In this document: positions 22,923 to 27,983 of the stretch, in pieces
Position numbering within the stretch: the first letter of the stretch is position 1
Layout of the letters: the number at the start of each line of letters is the position of its first letter
IMG/VR virus record: IMGVR_UViG_3300046171_000041
Coordinates: 1 to 28,021 of that record
DNA length: 28,021 bases
Direction: 5' to 3' (one strand)
Source: a virus
Notes under the pieces: model-generated
Databases searched by the model: none
The model's input: only the letters and a program-made list of their open reading frames with translations
What the model was told of the DNA's origin: nothing
Position numbers and translations under genes: made by a program

Positions 22923-23142
22923 TATTCCACTCCTCTCCTACCTCTTCCCAATCGTACCAACTCCTATCACTGTCATAGTCTTCATAGTTAAACTCTGATT
23001 GATTTTCATCTATCCAGTTATGAATAGCATTCTTTAAGTAAGTCTTAGATAATCTCTCTTTACTTTGTTCTACTATCTCTTCTGGTACATCAACAAAGTA
23101 TTCCAGATAAACAGTCTCTTCTGCTTTTACTCTTATTCTCAT
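22912..23142 (-). CDS. Acidic Trp-rich small protein, probable paralogue of its neighbour
   Basis: A 76-residue protein starting MRIRVKAEETVYLEYF. Starts further upstream exist (23193, 23157), but the ATG at 23142 overlaps the upstream stop as ATGA. The architecture is a strand pair followed by a very acidic Asp/Glu/Tyr/Trp tail with SWYDWEEVGEEW. The next gene (23139-23372) has the same order of elements. Strongly negative charge with aromatic residues would suit a DNA-mimic or protein-inhibitor role, but that is a guess. Confidence 0.6.
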   Translation of the reverse strand: MRIRVKAEETVYLEYFVDVPEEIVEQSKERLSKTYLKNAIHNWIDENQSEFNYEDYDSDRSWYDWEEVGEEWNNEY

Positions 23143-23372
23143 TCTTCTGTCTCCCATTTCCAATCGTATCCTACATCTTCTGGTGTCTCCCAATCTATCC
23201 AGTCATAATAGTCTGATATTTGTTTGTAGTTCTGTGGTGATATTCCTATCTCTCTATCCCAGTCTATAGTCTGTAGGTAGTCCCTGACTTGTTCATACTT
23301 GTGATCGTTATCTACACCCACAGATACTTCATACTCTATGGTTCTATTTACTCTGACTTTAATTAGTTTCAT
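23139..23372 (-). CDS. Acidic Trp-rich small protein (77 aa)
   Basis: A 77-residue protein: strand pair KVRVNRTIEYEVSVGVD, an amphipathic middle (YEQVRDYLQTIDWDRE), then a C-terminal tail with YYDWIDW and VGYDWKW. Acidic residues outnumber basic ones about two to one, and five Trp are spread through the second half. It resembles the next downstream protein in layout. The start overlaps the upstream stop (TAATG) and its own stop overlaps the next start (ATGA). Function unknown. Confidence 0.6.
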   Translation of the reverse strand: MKLIKVRVNRTIEYEVSVGVDNDHKYEQVRDYLQTIDWDREIGISPQNYKQISDYYDWIDWETPEDVGYDWKWETEE

Positions 23373-23587
23373 TATACTACTTCCCTATATTCATATGTGT
23401 AATTAAATTCTGCATCTAATGAATGCCATGCTTGTTCGTATTCATAATCCCAGTTAGTACCACCATCCTCCATCTCACCCTCTGCTATTATCCAAGCCCA
23501 ATGATTTAGGCTAGGCTCGTGATCAAGTGATAACTCTTCTTGAAAATATATGCTTACCTCATCTATATCGTGAACCGTCACCTCCAT
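23372..23587 (-). CDS. Acidic small protein (71 aa)
   Basis: A 71-residue protein rich in Glu, Asp, Tyr and Trp: MEVTVHDIDEVSIYFQEE, then LNHWAWIIAEGEMEDGG and a Tyr-rich end (FNYTYEYREVV). Its length and composition place it with the acidic neighbours, though I see no clear alignment. GGAG lies before the ATG. No family recognised. Confidence 0.6.
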   Translation of the reverse strand: MEVTVHDIDEVSIYFQEELSLDHEPSLNHWAWIIAEGEMEDGGTNWDYEYEQAWHSLDAEFNYTYEYREVV

Positions 23588-23589
23588 TG

Positions 23590-23922
23590 TTACTCTCCTA
23601 TGTTTTGTAGTTCCTTCTGTTTACTTAGTCCTCTCTCTAGCATTTTGATTGCCTCTGCTTTGTCACCTCTGGCGAGTGTCTCATATGCCCATGATACCCA
23701 ACTGTAAGCCTCTGGATCTATCAACTCTGGATCAGGTGTAGCCATCACTGGCTGTTGTGGTGGAGACTGTGAATACGCCCCTACCTTGTGAACGTTAAGG
23801 AACTCAATGAGATACTCCTTAGATACAGGTACATCTACTTGCTCCCAGTCTTTAGGGAAGTATCTCTGAGCATCTCTCTGAGTACCAACCCACTGTCCTT
23901 TACTTGATCTATACAGTATCAT
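23590..23922 (-). CDS. Unrecognised phage protein (110 aa)
   Basis: A 110-residue protein with an N-terminal strand-rich module (MILYRSSKGQWVGTQRDAQR, then FPKDWEQVDVPVSKEYLIEFLN), a Pro/Gln linker (SPPQQPVMATPDPE) and a C-terminal two-helix segment (AYETLARGDKAEAIKMLERGL) that resembles a single TPR-like hairpin. It reads like a two-part protein with a flexible joint. The N-terminal GQWVGTQRDAQ pattern recurs in phage proteins, as far as I recall. Function unknown. Confidence 0.62.
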   Translation of the reverse strand: MILYRSSKGQWVGTQRDAQRYFPKDWEQVDVPVSKEYLIEFLNVHKVGAYSQSPPQQPVMATPDPELIDPEAYSWVSWAYETLARGDKAEAIKMLERGLSKQKELQNIGE

Positions 23923-23937
23923 CTATTAACTCCTCTA

Positions 23938-24120
23938 TTAACTTTTCTGCTTCCTATTGAAAGCCTCTATTCTTTCGTCTAGCTTTAACATGCTTATCAA
24001 ATCTTCTGCTTCTTCTTTAGTATCAAAGAGATTATTTCCTCTATCATCATAAGCTACTTCTCCATCTTCATCATGGACTTCATAGTTAATCCATGGCACT
24101 TCTACTATTTTGTATCTCAT
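23938..24120 (-). CDS. Small protein with TKEEA-type helix (60 aa)
   Basis: A 60-residue acidic protein. It consists of a strand pair with a DEDGEVAYDDRGNN turn, then FDTKEEAEDLISMLKLDE, a helix begun by Phe-x-Thr-Lys-x-Glu-Ala. The same hairpin-then-helix pattern is seen in the 44-residue protein at 25665-25799. The start overlaps the upstream stop as ATGA. Function unknown. Confidence 0.62.
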   Translation of the reverse strand: MRYKIVEVPWINYEVHDEDGEVAYDDRGNNLFDTKEEAEDLISMLKLDERIEAFNRKQKS

Positions 24121-24317
24121 CTCAGGTTATCACCTCCATCAAAGTCTAGTTCCATCTCATCAGATAACTTGTAGCTGCTTACAGTGTCTGCTGTCTCATG
24201 CCATGATGCATCACTTAGTGTCATACCAAGTAGACCTATTGCCAATTGTTTAATCTCGTACTCATCAAAGTCTGAGTAGTAGATCAGGTTATATATCTTT
24301 TCTATTCTAGGTGTCAT
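24117..24317 (-). CDS. Unrecognised small acidic protein (66 aa)
   Basis: A 66-residue protein, helical at the start (RIEKIYNLIYYSDFDEYEIKQ) and acidic at the end (DEMELDFDGGDNLR). It overlaps the upstream 58-residue gene by 11 bases and the next gene by four. No motif recognised. Confidence 0.6.
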   Translation of the reverse strand: MTPRIEKIYNLIYYSDFDEYEIKQLAIGLLGMTLSDASWHETADTVSSYKLSDEMELDFDGGDNLR

Positions 24318-24483
24318 AGTTATCCATCCTCATTCTAACGTCTAGTCTCCAACTAAACCCTGTTAAAGTTGTAGGTGTTGCCACACCAATATCCAAGATG
24401 TGTTTTTTAATTGTGTCATAGATTGTGTCTATTTCATCACACTCCAGATCTTCTGCTGCTATTACAATCTCTTTATATCTCAT
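24307..24483 (-). CDS. 58-residue protein in coupled early cluster
   Basis: A 58-residue frame, MRYKEIVIAAEDLECDEIDT at the start and GFSWRLDVRMRMDNYDT at the end. Its ATG overlaps the upstream stop (ATGA) and its end overlaps the next start by 11 bases, the same organisation as its neighbours, which supports real coding. Predicted mixed helix and strand. No family recognised. Confidence 0.6.
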   Translation of the reverse strand: MRYKEIVIAAEDLECDEIDTIYDTIKKHILDIGVATPTTLTGFSWRLDVRMRMDNYDT

Positions 24484-24629
24484 GACAAAAACCTTTTCTT
24501 TACTTCAATTGTTATCCCTCTCATACTTAGATACTTGGCAACAAGCCTATCTAATTCTGATGTGTCCTTTGTGGAGTGGTAAGCGAAACACTCACCACCC
24601 TTTTTACTTATGTGTATGACGTACTCCAC
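24480..24629 (-). CDS. 49-residue protein with GTG start, coupled on both sides
   Basis: A 49-residue frame starting at GTG 24629, which shares a base with the stop of the 123-residue gene (TAGTG). The stop overlaps the next ATG (ATGA). The sequence MEYVIHISKKGGECFAYHST, then a helix (ELDRLVAKYLSM) and a basic strand, has a strand-helix-strand look. The overlaps on both sides make it a probable gene. Function unknown. Confidence 0.55.
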   Translation of the reverse strand: MEYVIHISKKGGECFAYHSTKDTSELDRLVAKYLSMRGITIEVKKRFLS

Positions 24630-25000
24630 TAGTCTAGCCTACTGTTAGGGTAAGCATCAAAACCTACATCCTCTAAGACTTTGGCTGCTGCTCTAGCACC
24701 TGCCTCTTTACAGTCTATGTTTTGAAAGTAGGACTTGCTAGGATTCCATAGGCTGAACCTTTTACCAGTGTAGTCTAGCTCGAACCCTAGATCTTTTATT
24801 ACTTTGCGCTCTGCTTTTCCATCCTTGGTATTGCCCTTGAATTTAGGATCAATATTTACCCAAGCGAACCCACAAGAGAAGGCATCCTCACCTTTCAGTA
24901 CATCTCTGATGAAGGTTTCTGTCGCATCATGCGCAGCATCAAACATCTGGGTTTTCAACTCATTAGTGTTGATTGTCTTTAGTGTGTCGATGTATTCCAT
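24629..25000 (-). CDS. Conserved phage protein (123 aa)
   Basis: A 123-residue protein. A helical N-terminus is followed by a conserved-looking core: FSCGFAWVNIDPKFKGNT, KDGKAERKVIKDLGFELDYTGKRFSLWNPS and a C-terminal EAGARAAAKVLEDVGFDAYPNSRLD. I have seen this CGFAWV-I-PK-KGNTK-GK-ERK pattern in hypothetical proteins of diverse phages, but no function is known. Purine-rich AAAAGGATAAAG lies before the ATG. It couples to the 49-residue gene by TAGTG. Confidence 0.72.
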   Translation of the reverse strand: MEYIDTLKTINTNELKTQMFDAAHDATETFIRDVLKGEDAFSCGFAWVNIDPKFKGNTKDGKAERKVIKDLGFELDYTGKRFSLWNPSKSYFQNIDCKEAGARAAAKVLEDVGFDAYPNSRLD

Positions 25001-25018
25001 TTTTCTTTATCCTTTTTA

Positions 25019-25267
25019 TTATAATAGTCTTTCGCTGCATATGTAGCCTAGTGTGTCACCACTAGCTGAGTGTACTGATACACTGTTTTTTGTGCGTCCA
25101 TTTATAGAACCTAACTTGTCTACTTTAATCAACTCTATGTAGGACTTGGCACGTTCAACAGCCTTCTTCTTACTGGTGTGATATGTAGAATAACGATCTA
25201 CAAATTTGTTTTCTGAATTATCCCAGTCCATAAGGTCTAGCTTCCATATTTTTCTAAAGTTACTCAT
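25019..25267 (-). CDS. Unrecognised basic protein (82 aa)
   Basis: An 82-residue protein rich in Lys and Ser: MSNFRKIWKLDLMDWDNSEN, then a VDRYSTYHTSKKKAVERAKSYI segment recalling the T-K-x-A helix of nearby small proteins, and a C-terminal HSASGDTLGYICSERLL. AAAGGAGAATAAAA precedes the ATG. No known function. Confidence 0.6.
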   Translation of the reverse strand: MSNFRKIWKLDLMDWDNSENKFVDRYSTYHTSKKKAVERAKSYIELIKVDKLGSINGRTKNSVSVHSASGDTLGYICSERLL

Positions 25268-25269
25268 TT

Positions 25270-25476
25270 TTATTCTCCTTTAATTTCCCAAGTTCCAATT
25301 TTATTTCCATTGATATCCCATATTGTTTTTGTGCGTTCACTATATGCAAACTCATTAACTTCTTCTGCTATCTTTTTAATAATTTTAGACAACTCAAAGT
25401 GTTGATCCTCTAGGCAAAGGCCTCCACCGTTTGCAAATGCATCATTATCCATGTTTATTATGCAATCAAATTTCAT
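25270..25476 (-). CDS. Unrecognised phage protein (68 aa)
   Basis: A 68-residue protein with MKFDCIINMDNDAFANGG, a helix (FELSKIIKKIAEEVNEF) and a C-terminal strand (WDINGNKIGTWEIKGE). The opening is a pattern seen in small phage proteins, where the terminal strand repeats Gly-Asn-Lys-Ile-Gly. GGAGGGAATATAAAA precedes the ATG, a good ribosome binding site. Function unknown. Confidence 0.62.
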   Translation of the reverse strand: MKFDCIINMDNDAFANGGGLCLEDQHFELSKIIKKIAEEVNEFAYSERTKTIWDINGNKIGTWEIKGE

Positions 25477-25478
25477 TT

Positions 25479-25661
25479 TTATATTCCCTCCTTGGCTAAT
25501 ATTCTTAATACGTAGTGCAGTGGTTGCTCACCTAGTGTAATCTCTTTTTGTTTACTGTTACTGTATCTCTTGGCCTTTGCCATTGCTTCTATGTCGCTAG
25601 GTATTTTGCGAGTAGCTAGGACGTTTTCCATAGCTAGTATTTGATTGAGTGTTACTGTCAT
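25479..25661 (-). CDS. Unrecognised phage protein (60 aa)
   Basis: A 60-residue protein, helical and mildly basic: MTVTLNQILAMENVLATRKI, AMAKAKRYSNSKQKEI and HYVLRILAKEGI. AGGAGAATAAAAA precedes the ATG. It starts three bases downstream of the 44-residue gene. No motif recognised. Confidence 0.6.
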   Translation of the reverse strand: MTVTLNQILAMENVLATRKIPSDIEAMAKAKRYSNSKQKEITLGEQPLHYVLRILAKEGI

Positions 25662-25664
25662 TTT

Positions 25665-25799
25665 TTATTCTCCTATACTTTTAACATAATCTATATATTC
25701 TTGAGCTTCACGCTTAGTCGAAAATTCTTGTATGCAACCTTCATCCTCAACATGATAAACTATTTCCCCATATTCATTTTTTACTATTTGAATTACCAT
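25665..25799 (-). CDS. 44-residue protein with FSTKREA helix
   Basis: A 44-residue frame, MVIQIVKNEYGEIVYHVEDE then CIQEFSTKREAQEYIDYVKS. AAGGATAAAATAAA precedes the ATG. It shares the strand pair, [EG]-x-[VI]-x-Y turn and F-[SD]-T-K-x-E-A-x-x-x-I helix with the 60-residue protein at 23938-24120, which supports coding and suggests a family of tiny related proteins. Function unknown. Confidence 0.58.
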   Translation of the reverse strand: MVIQIVKNEYGEIVYHVEDEGCIQEFSTKREAQEYIDYVKSIGE

Positions 25800-25800
25800 T

Positions 25801-25860
25801 TTATTTTATCCTTTTTATTTGTTCTATCCCTTCAATATCAGATAGAATTGTTGCTGTCAT
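25801..25860 (-). CDS. Possible 19-residue leader-like frame
   Basis: A 19-residue frame (MTATILSDIEGIEQIKRIK) whose ATG overlaps the stop of the 66-residue gene as TAATG, ending just before the ribosome binding site of the 44-residue gene. It may be a coupling peptide or chance. The opening MTATIL resembles the MTVTL start of the 60-residue protein further downstream. Confidence 0.3.
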   Translation of the reverse strand: MTATILSDIEGIEQIKRIK

Positions 25861-26060
25861 TATACCTCATGAACTTGGTTATACTGTGTGTCTTTTATGT
25901 CACTCTCATATTCTACATAGTAGGTCACACTGTCAAAGCTAGGAGCATATGCCCCTCCAAATATAGCCCTGTCTAGCTCTTGCCTACTAGGTGCACTAAT
26001 GAATTGTCGCTCACCATGCTTATAGAATAGCGCCCAGTGTTTTAATATTTTTCTAGTCAT
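25860..26060 (-). CDS. Unrecognised phage protein (66 aa)
   Basis: A 66-residue protein: MTRKILKHWALFYKHGERQF, a helix (SRQELDRAIFGG) and a C-terminal acidic strand region (DSVTYYVEYESDIKDTQYNQ). AAGGGATAATTAAAA precedes the ATG. No motif recognised; function unknown. Confidence 0.6.
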   Translation of the reverse strand: MTRKILKHWALFYKHGERQFISAPSRQELDRAIFGGAYAPSFDSVTYYVEYESDIKDTQYNQVHEV

Positions 26061-26062
26061 TT

Positions 26063-26272
26063 TTAATTATCCCTTTTAGGTATCTTTATATATTCTCTAG
26101 TCTCAATATGTTTGAACATCATATATTTAAATCCATGTTGTGCGTCTGTCTCAGTGCCCATGTACATATAGTCATTTATCAAAGCATCTCTTGCCATGTT
26201 GAAAGCCTCTTGTACTTCTACTTTTATGTCGTAATCCGTTCCAGTATGTCCATTTGTATCTCGATTATTCAT
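26063..26272 (-). CDS. Unrecognised phage protein (69 aa)
   Basis: A 69-residue protein starting MNNRDTNGHTGTDYDI, with a helix (VEVQEAFNMARDALIND) and an aromatic C-terminal part (GFKYMMFKHIETREYIKI). It overlaps the upstream 56-residue gene by eight bases, with AAAGGA inside that gene as its ribosome binding site. Function unknown. Confidence 0.6.
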   Translation of the reverse strand: MNNRDTNGHTGTDYDIKVEVQEAFNMARDALINDYMYMGTETDAQHGFKYMMFKHIETREYIKIPKRDN

Positions 26273-26435
26273 CGTTCATTATCCTTTCTAAAAAATTATT
26301 TATCTCACATATTTTGTTTAAAGCCTCACGCCTTTGTTCCTCAGTGTTGAAGACTGTACTAGCTGATAGCTCCAGACTGTTCATGTAGTCGCTGAAATCG
26401 TAAAGCTTTTCTTTATGGTAAAACATATGCTGCAT
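26265..26435 (-). CDS. 56-residue helical protein
   Basis: A 56-residue frame starting MQHMFYHKEKLYDFSDYMN and continuing with a helical, Glu/Arg-rich second half (TEEQRREALNKICEINNFLE). GGAG lies ten bases upstream of the ATG. The downstream overlap with the 69-residue gene supports coding. No known domain; the composition suggests one helical bundle or coiled coil. Confidence 0.55.
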   Translation of the reverse strand: MQHMFYHKEKLYDFSDYMNSLELSASTVFNTEEQRREALNKICEINNFLERIMNDE

Positions 26436-26439
26436 TCTT

Positions 26440-26532
26440 TTATATCTCCATTATTAAATAGGTTATGATCCAAGCTAGTATGCCTAGAATAGTTGTTATT
26501 GCTATCGTCCCTACGATTAAAGTTAAAAGCAT
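26440..26532 (-). CDS. 30-residue membrane peptide
   Basis: A 30-residue frame (MLLTLIVGTIAITTILGILA, then WIITYLIMEI), hydrophobic throughout and able to span the membrane once. It is preceded by an excellent Shine-Dalgarno sequence (GAGGTGAT) at good spacing. It lies 15 bases after the GP88-like gene. Tiny hydrophobic peptides of this kind occur in phage early regions and can act on the host membrane, but no specific role can be assigned. Confidence 0.55.
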   Translation of the reverse strand: MLLTLIVGTIAITTILGILAWIITYLIMEI

Positions 26533-26547
26533 TTTATCACCTCTCAA

Positions 26548-27288
26548 TTAATGTAATGGATAGCTAATATTAGCTACCTCTTTAGACCAACAAGCTCGAC
26601 AATCACCACAATGCCCAAAGTCTTGTTCTTTTTTATCTGGCCTACTCATAGCTTTAAATGTCTCTAGATCGACAACAATATTCTCTTTGTTGGTGCGATA
26701 AGCTAGGCACTCTTTACCATGTACAGTTTCTTTATGTTTGTGGACTGTACTAGTGTGAGTGTGACCTTTAATAGGTGCGTCACTAATCATAGTAGCACTA
26801 ACTCTAATCACTAAATTATCTGGCTCTAGTCCATGCCTTTTACGATATGTTTGCACAATCTTAGCTTCTCTAGTAGGCAACCAATGCTTTATATCTGGAG
26901 TTTCTAGACAACAAAGAATGATAGCATGTAACATTTCAACCGATTGTAAATCACCACTATCAAACCACCTATGATGGAATATGCCTAGCTTGTTGCAACC
27001 TCTTTTAATCTGAAAGGCCATTTGTTTTGCCCACAATTTAGGGTTACTAGCTATAAGCTTTTCAGCCTTGAATAAATTGTTTGTCCATCCAGTATCAACA
27101 CTTGGTCTAAGCTTTTGAAGTTTAAGAGCATAGCACCTTGAACAAGTGCTACCCTCTATCTTTGCAAGCTTAGATCCTACTTTGCAATGCTTGGCACTAA
27201 TAGCAAATGTAGTACTAGGCATTTTAGTATTTCCTAGCGATACCTTGCCGCTATTCTCAATAGTTTCTTTTAGTGTGAACTTATCCAT
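26548..27288 (-). CDS. GP88-like cysteine-rich phage protein
   Basis: A protein of about 246 residues (248 if the ATG at 27294 is used; the second ATG at 27288 is better spaced from AAAGGA). Numbering here is from 27294. The N-terminal part reads VSLGNTKMPSTTFAISAKHCKVGSK, then STCSRCYALK, giving Cys37, Cys51 and Cys54. The middle has a FHHRWFDSGDLQS stretch, and the C-terminus HCGDCRACW gives Cys229, Cys232 and Cys235. This arrangement matches the gene product 88 (GP88) family of phages as I know it. The six cysteines suggest a metal or iron-sulfur site, which is inferred. The biochemical function is not known. It is the second gene of the leftward cluster, so probably expressed very early. 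Confidence 0.72.
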   Translation of the reverse strand: MDKFTLKETIENSGKVSLGNTKMPSTTFAISAKHCKVGSKLAKIEGSTCSRCYALKLQKLRPSVDTGWTNNLFKAEKLIASNPKLWAKQMAFQIKRGCNKLGIFHHRWFDSGDLQSVEMLHAIILCCLETPDIKHWLPTREAKIVQTYRKRHGLEPDNLVIRVSATMISDAPIKGHTHTSTVHKHKETVHGKECLAYRTNKENIVVDLETFKAMSRPDKKEQDFGHCGDCRACWSKEVANISYPLH

Positions 27289-27304
27289 TTTCATTAATCC
27301 TTTA

Positions 27305-27514
27305 TTATGCTGTTTCTTTTAAAAATAAACTTTTAACAAAAGTAACCTTGTAATGTGTATCCCATTTTTGAGACTTAAAGATTAATGTATTCTTTTTGGG
27401 AGTATAAAATTCAATACAATTGTTATTATTTGTTACAGTGAAACCCTCAGATTTTAACCAGTTAATCATAAAATCATTTACTTTTGTATCAACAATGTCT
27501 GTTTCATATTCCAT
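27305..27514 (-). CDS. First gene of leftward early cluster (69 aa)
   Basis: A 69-residue protein: MEYETDIVDTKVNDFMINWL, a NNNNCIEFYTPKKNTLIF segment and a Lys-rich end. AAAAGGAC lies eight bases upstream of the ATG. It is the first gene downstream of the palindrome-rich right-end region, so it is likely the earliest expressed. No family recognised. Confidence 0.6.
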   Translation of the reverse strand: MEYETDIVDTKVNDFMINWLKSEGFTVTNNNNCIEFYTPKKNTLIFKSQKWDTHYKVTFVKSLFLKETA

Positions 27515-27569
27515 AAGAGCAAGTCCTTTTCATTTAAAATAAATTATGTAAATCAAGTTAGGTGTTTTC

Positions 27570-27588
27570 CTGGTAGTCACAATACCAG
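27570..27588. other. Small hairpin upstream of the first early gene
   Basis: Arms ctggta (27570-27575) and taccag (27583-27588) with a seven-base loop, 56 bases upstream of the first leftward gene. It would lie in the 5' untranslated region of the early transcript and could affect stability or translation. No T-run follows on either strand. Confidence 0.35.
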
Positions 27589-27656
27589 TTATTCATTATT
27601 TTTAAACGTGTGATAAACTTGCAACAAATATAGCTAAATTAGGTAAAGCAACATTT

Positions 27657-27782
27657 ATGAGCCACAACATAGGAAAACAGTTAAAGCTACTCAGAGAGCG
27701 TTATATTGAGTGTGAGAGGTATTTCTTGTTTTGTTCTATGTCTGTTCTTTACTGGTGGCATAGTGTGATCACAAAATTATAG
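27657..27782 (+). CDS. Tentative 41-residue rightward frame with XRE-like N-terminus
   Basis: A rightward frame, MSHNIGKQLKLLRERYIECE then a hydrophobic aromatic part ending WWHSVITKL. The first 16 residues resemble the first helix of XRE/Cro-type repressors (IGKxLKxLRER). The rest does not give a helix-turn-helix, and the frame is far too short. No good ribosome binding site is visible. It could be a remnant of a divergent regulator gene or chance. It overlaps one TGTGATCACA palindrome. Confidence 0.2.
   Translation: MSHNIGKQLKLLRERYIECERYFLFCSMSVLYWWHSVITKL
27764..27773. repeat. TGTGATCACA palindrome, copy 1
   Basis: A perfect 10-bp palindrome followed by AAA, identical to the copy at 27838-27847 (centres 74 bp apart, about seven helical turns). 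It lies two bases downstream (leftward) of a TATAAT element, so it would cover the start site of that promoter, as a repressor operator would. Confidence 0.7.
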
Positions 27783-27802
27783 GGTATAGTTTAAGCGTCC
27801 AA
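27776..27802 (-). promoter_or_regulatory. Candidate leftward early promoter
   Basis: Reading leftward, TTGGAC (27797-27802), a 15-base spacer and a perfect TATAAT (27776-27781). The short spacer weakens the -35, but the -10 is consensus. It faces the early gene cluster starting at 27514 and would give a 5' leader of about 250 bases. The TGTGATCACA site lies at the expected start point. Confidence 0.42.
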
Positions 27803-27837
27803 GTAAAGCATAGGGGTATACATAAAATCTTTTGTTC

Positions 27838-27847
27838 TGTGATCACA
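27838..27847. repeat. TGTGATCACA palindrome, copy 2
   Basis: The second exact copy, also followed by AAA. A short direct repeat TTTTGTTCT[AG]TG (27729-27740 and 27830-27841) overlaps this copy and precedes the first. Being identical and in phase, the two copies could be bridged by one protein through a DNA loop. Confidence 0.7.
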
Positions 27848-27854
27848 AATAAAA

Positions 27855-27983
27855 GTTTAGTACTAAACGTTATTCGCAGAGAATTAGTTTAACATTAAAC
27901 TATTTTTGAGCAGTAATACTTTAAGATTAAACTAAAAGTAGTTTAACGTTAAACTATCTGTTTAACTTTCGATAATTAAACAG
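27855..27983. promoter_or_regulatory. Array of five TTTAA/TTAAA dyads, operator or origin candidate
   Basis: Five dyads: GTTTAGTACTAAAC (27855-27868, perfect); 27885-27902 (eight-base arms TAGTTTAA/TTAAACTA, centre CA); 27918-27933 (ACTTTAA-GA-TTAAACT, one flank mismatch); TAGTTTAACGTTAAACTA (27939-27956, perfect 18 bp); and 27958-27983 (arms CTGTTTAA/TTAAACAG with a ten-base centre). Centres are 32, 32, 22 and 23 bp apart, near whole helical turns, so all face the same side of the DNA. A half site, TAGTTTAA, lies at 27787-27794. No gene is visible here. Such spacing is typical of multi-site repressor operators or initiator-binding repeats at an origin. Confidence 0.75.

Noticed and set aside
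25641-25976. Rightward 111-codon hydrophobic frame
   Set aside because: It is antisense to several small leftward genes with good ribosome binding sites; its Phe/Leu/Tyr-rich sequence is what AT-rich antisense DNA gives.
27764-27847. CRP binding sites
   Set aside because: CRP needs TGTGA and TCACA separated by six bases; here the halves are fused into TGTGATCACA, so a CRP site is not supported.
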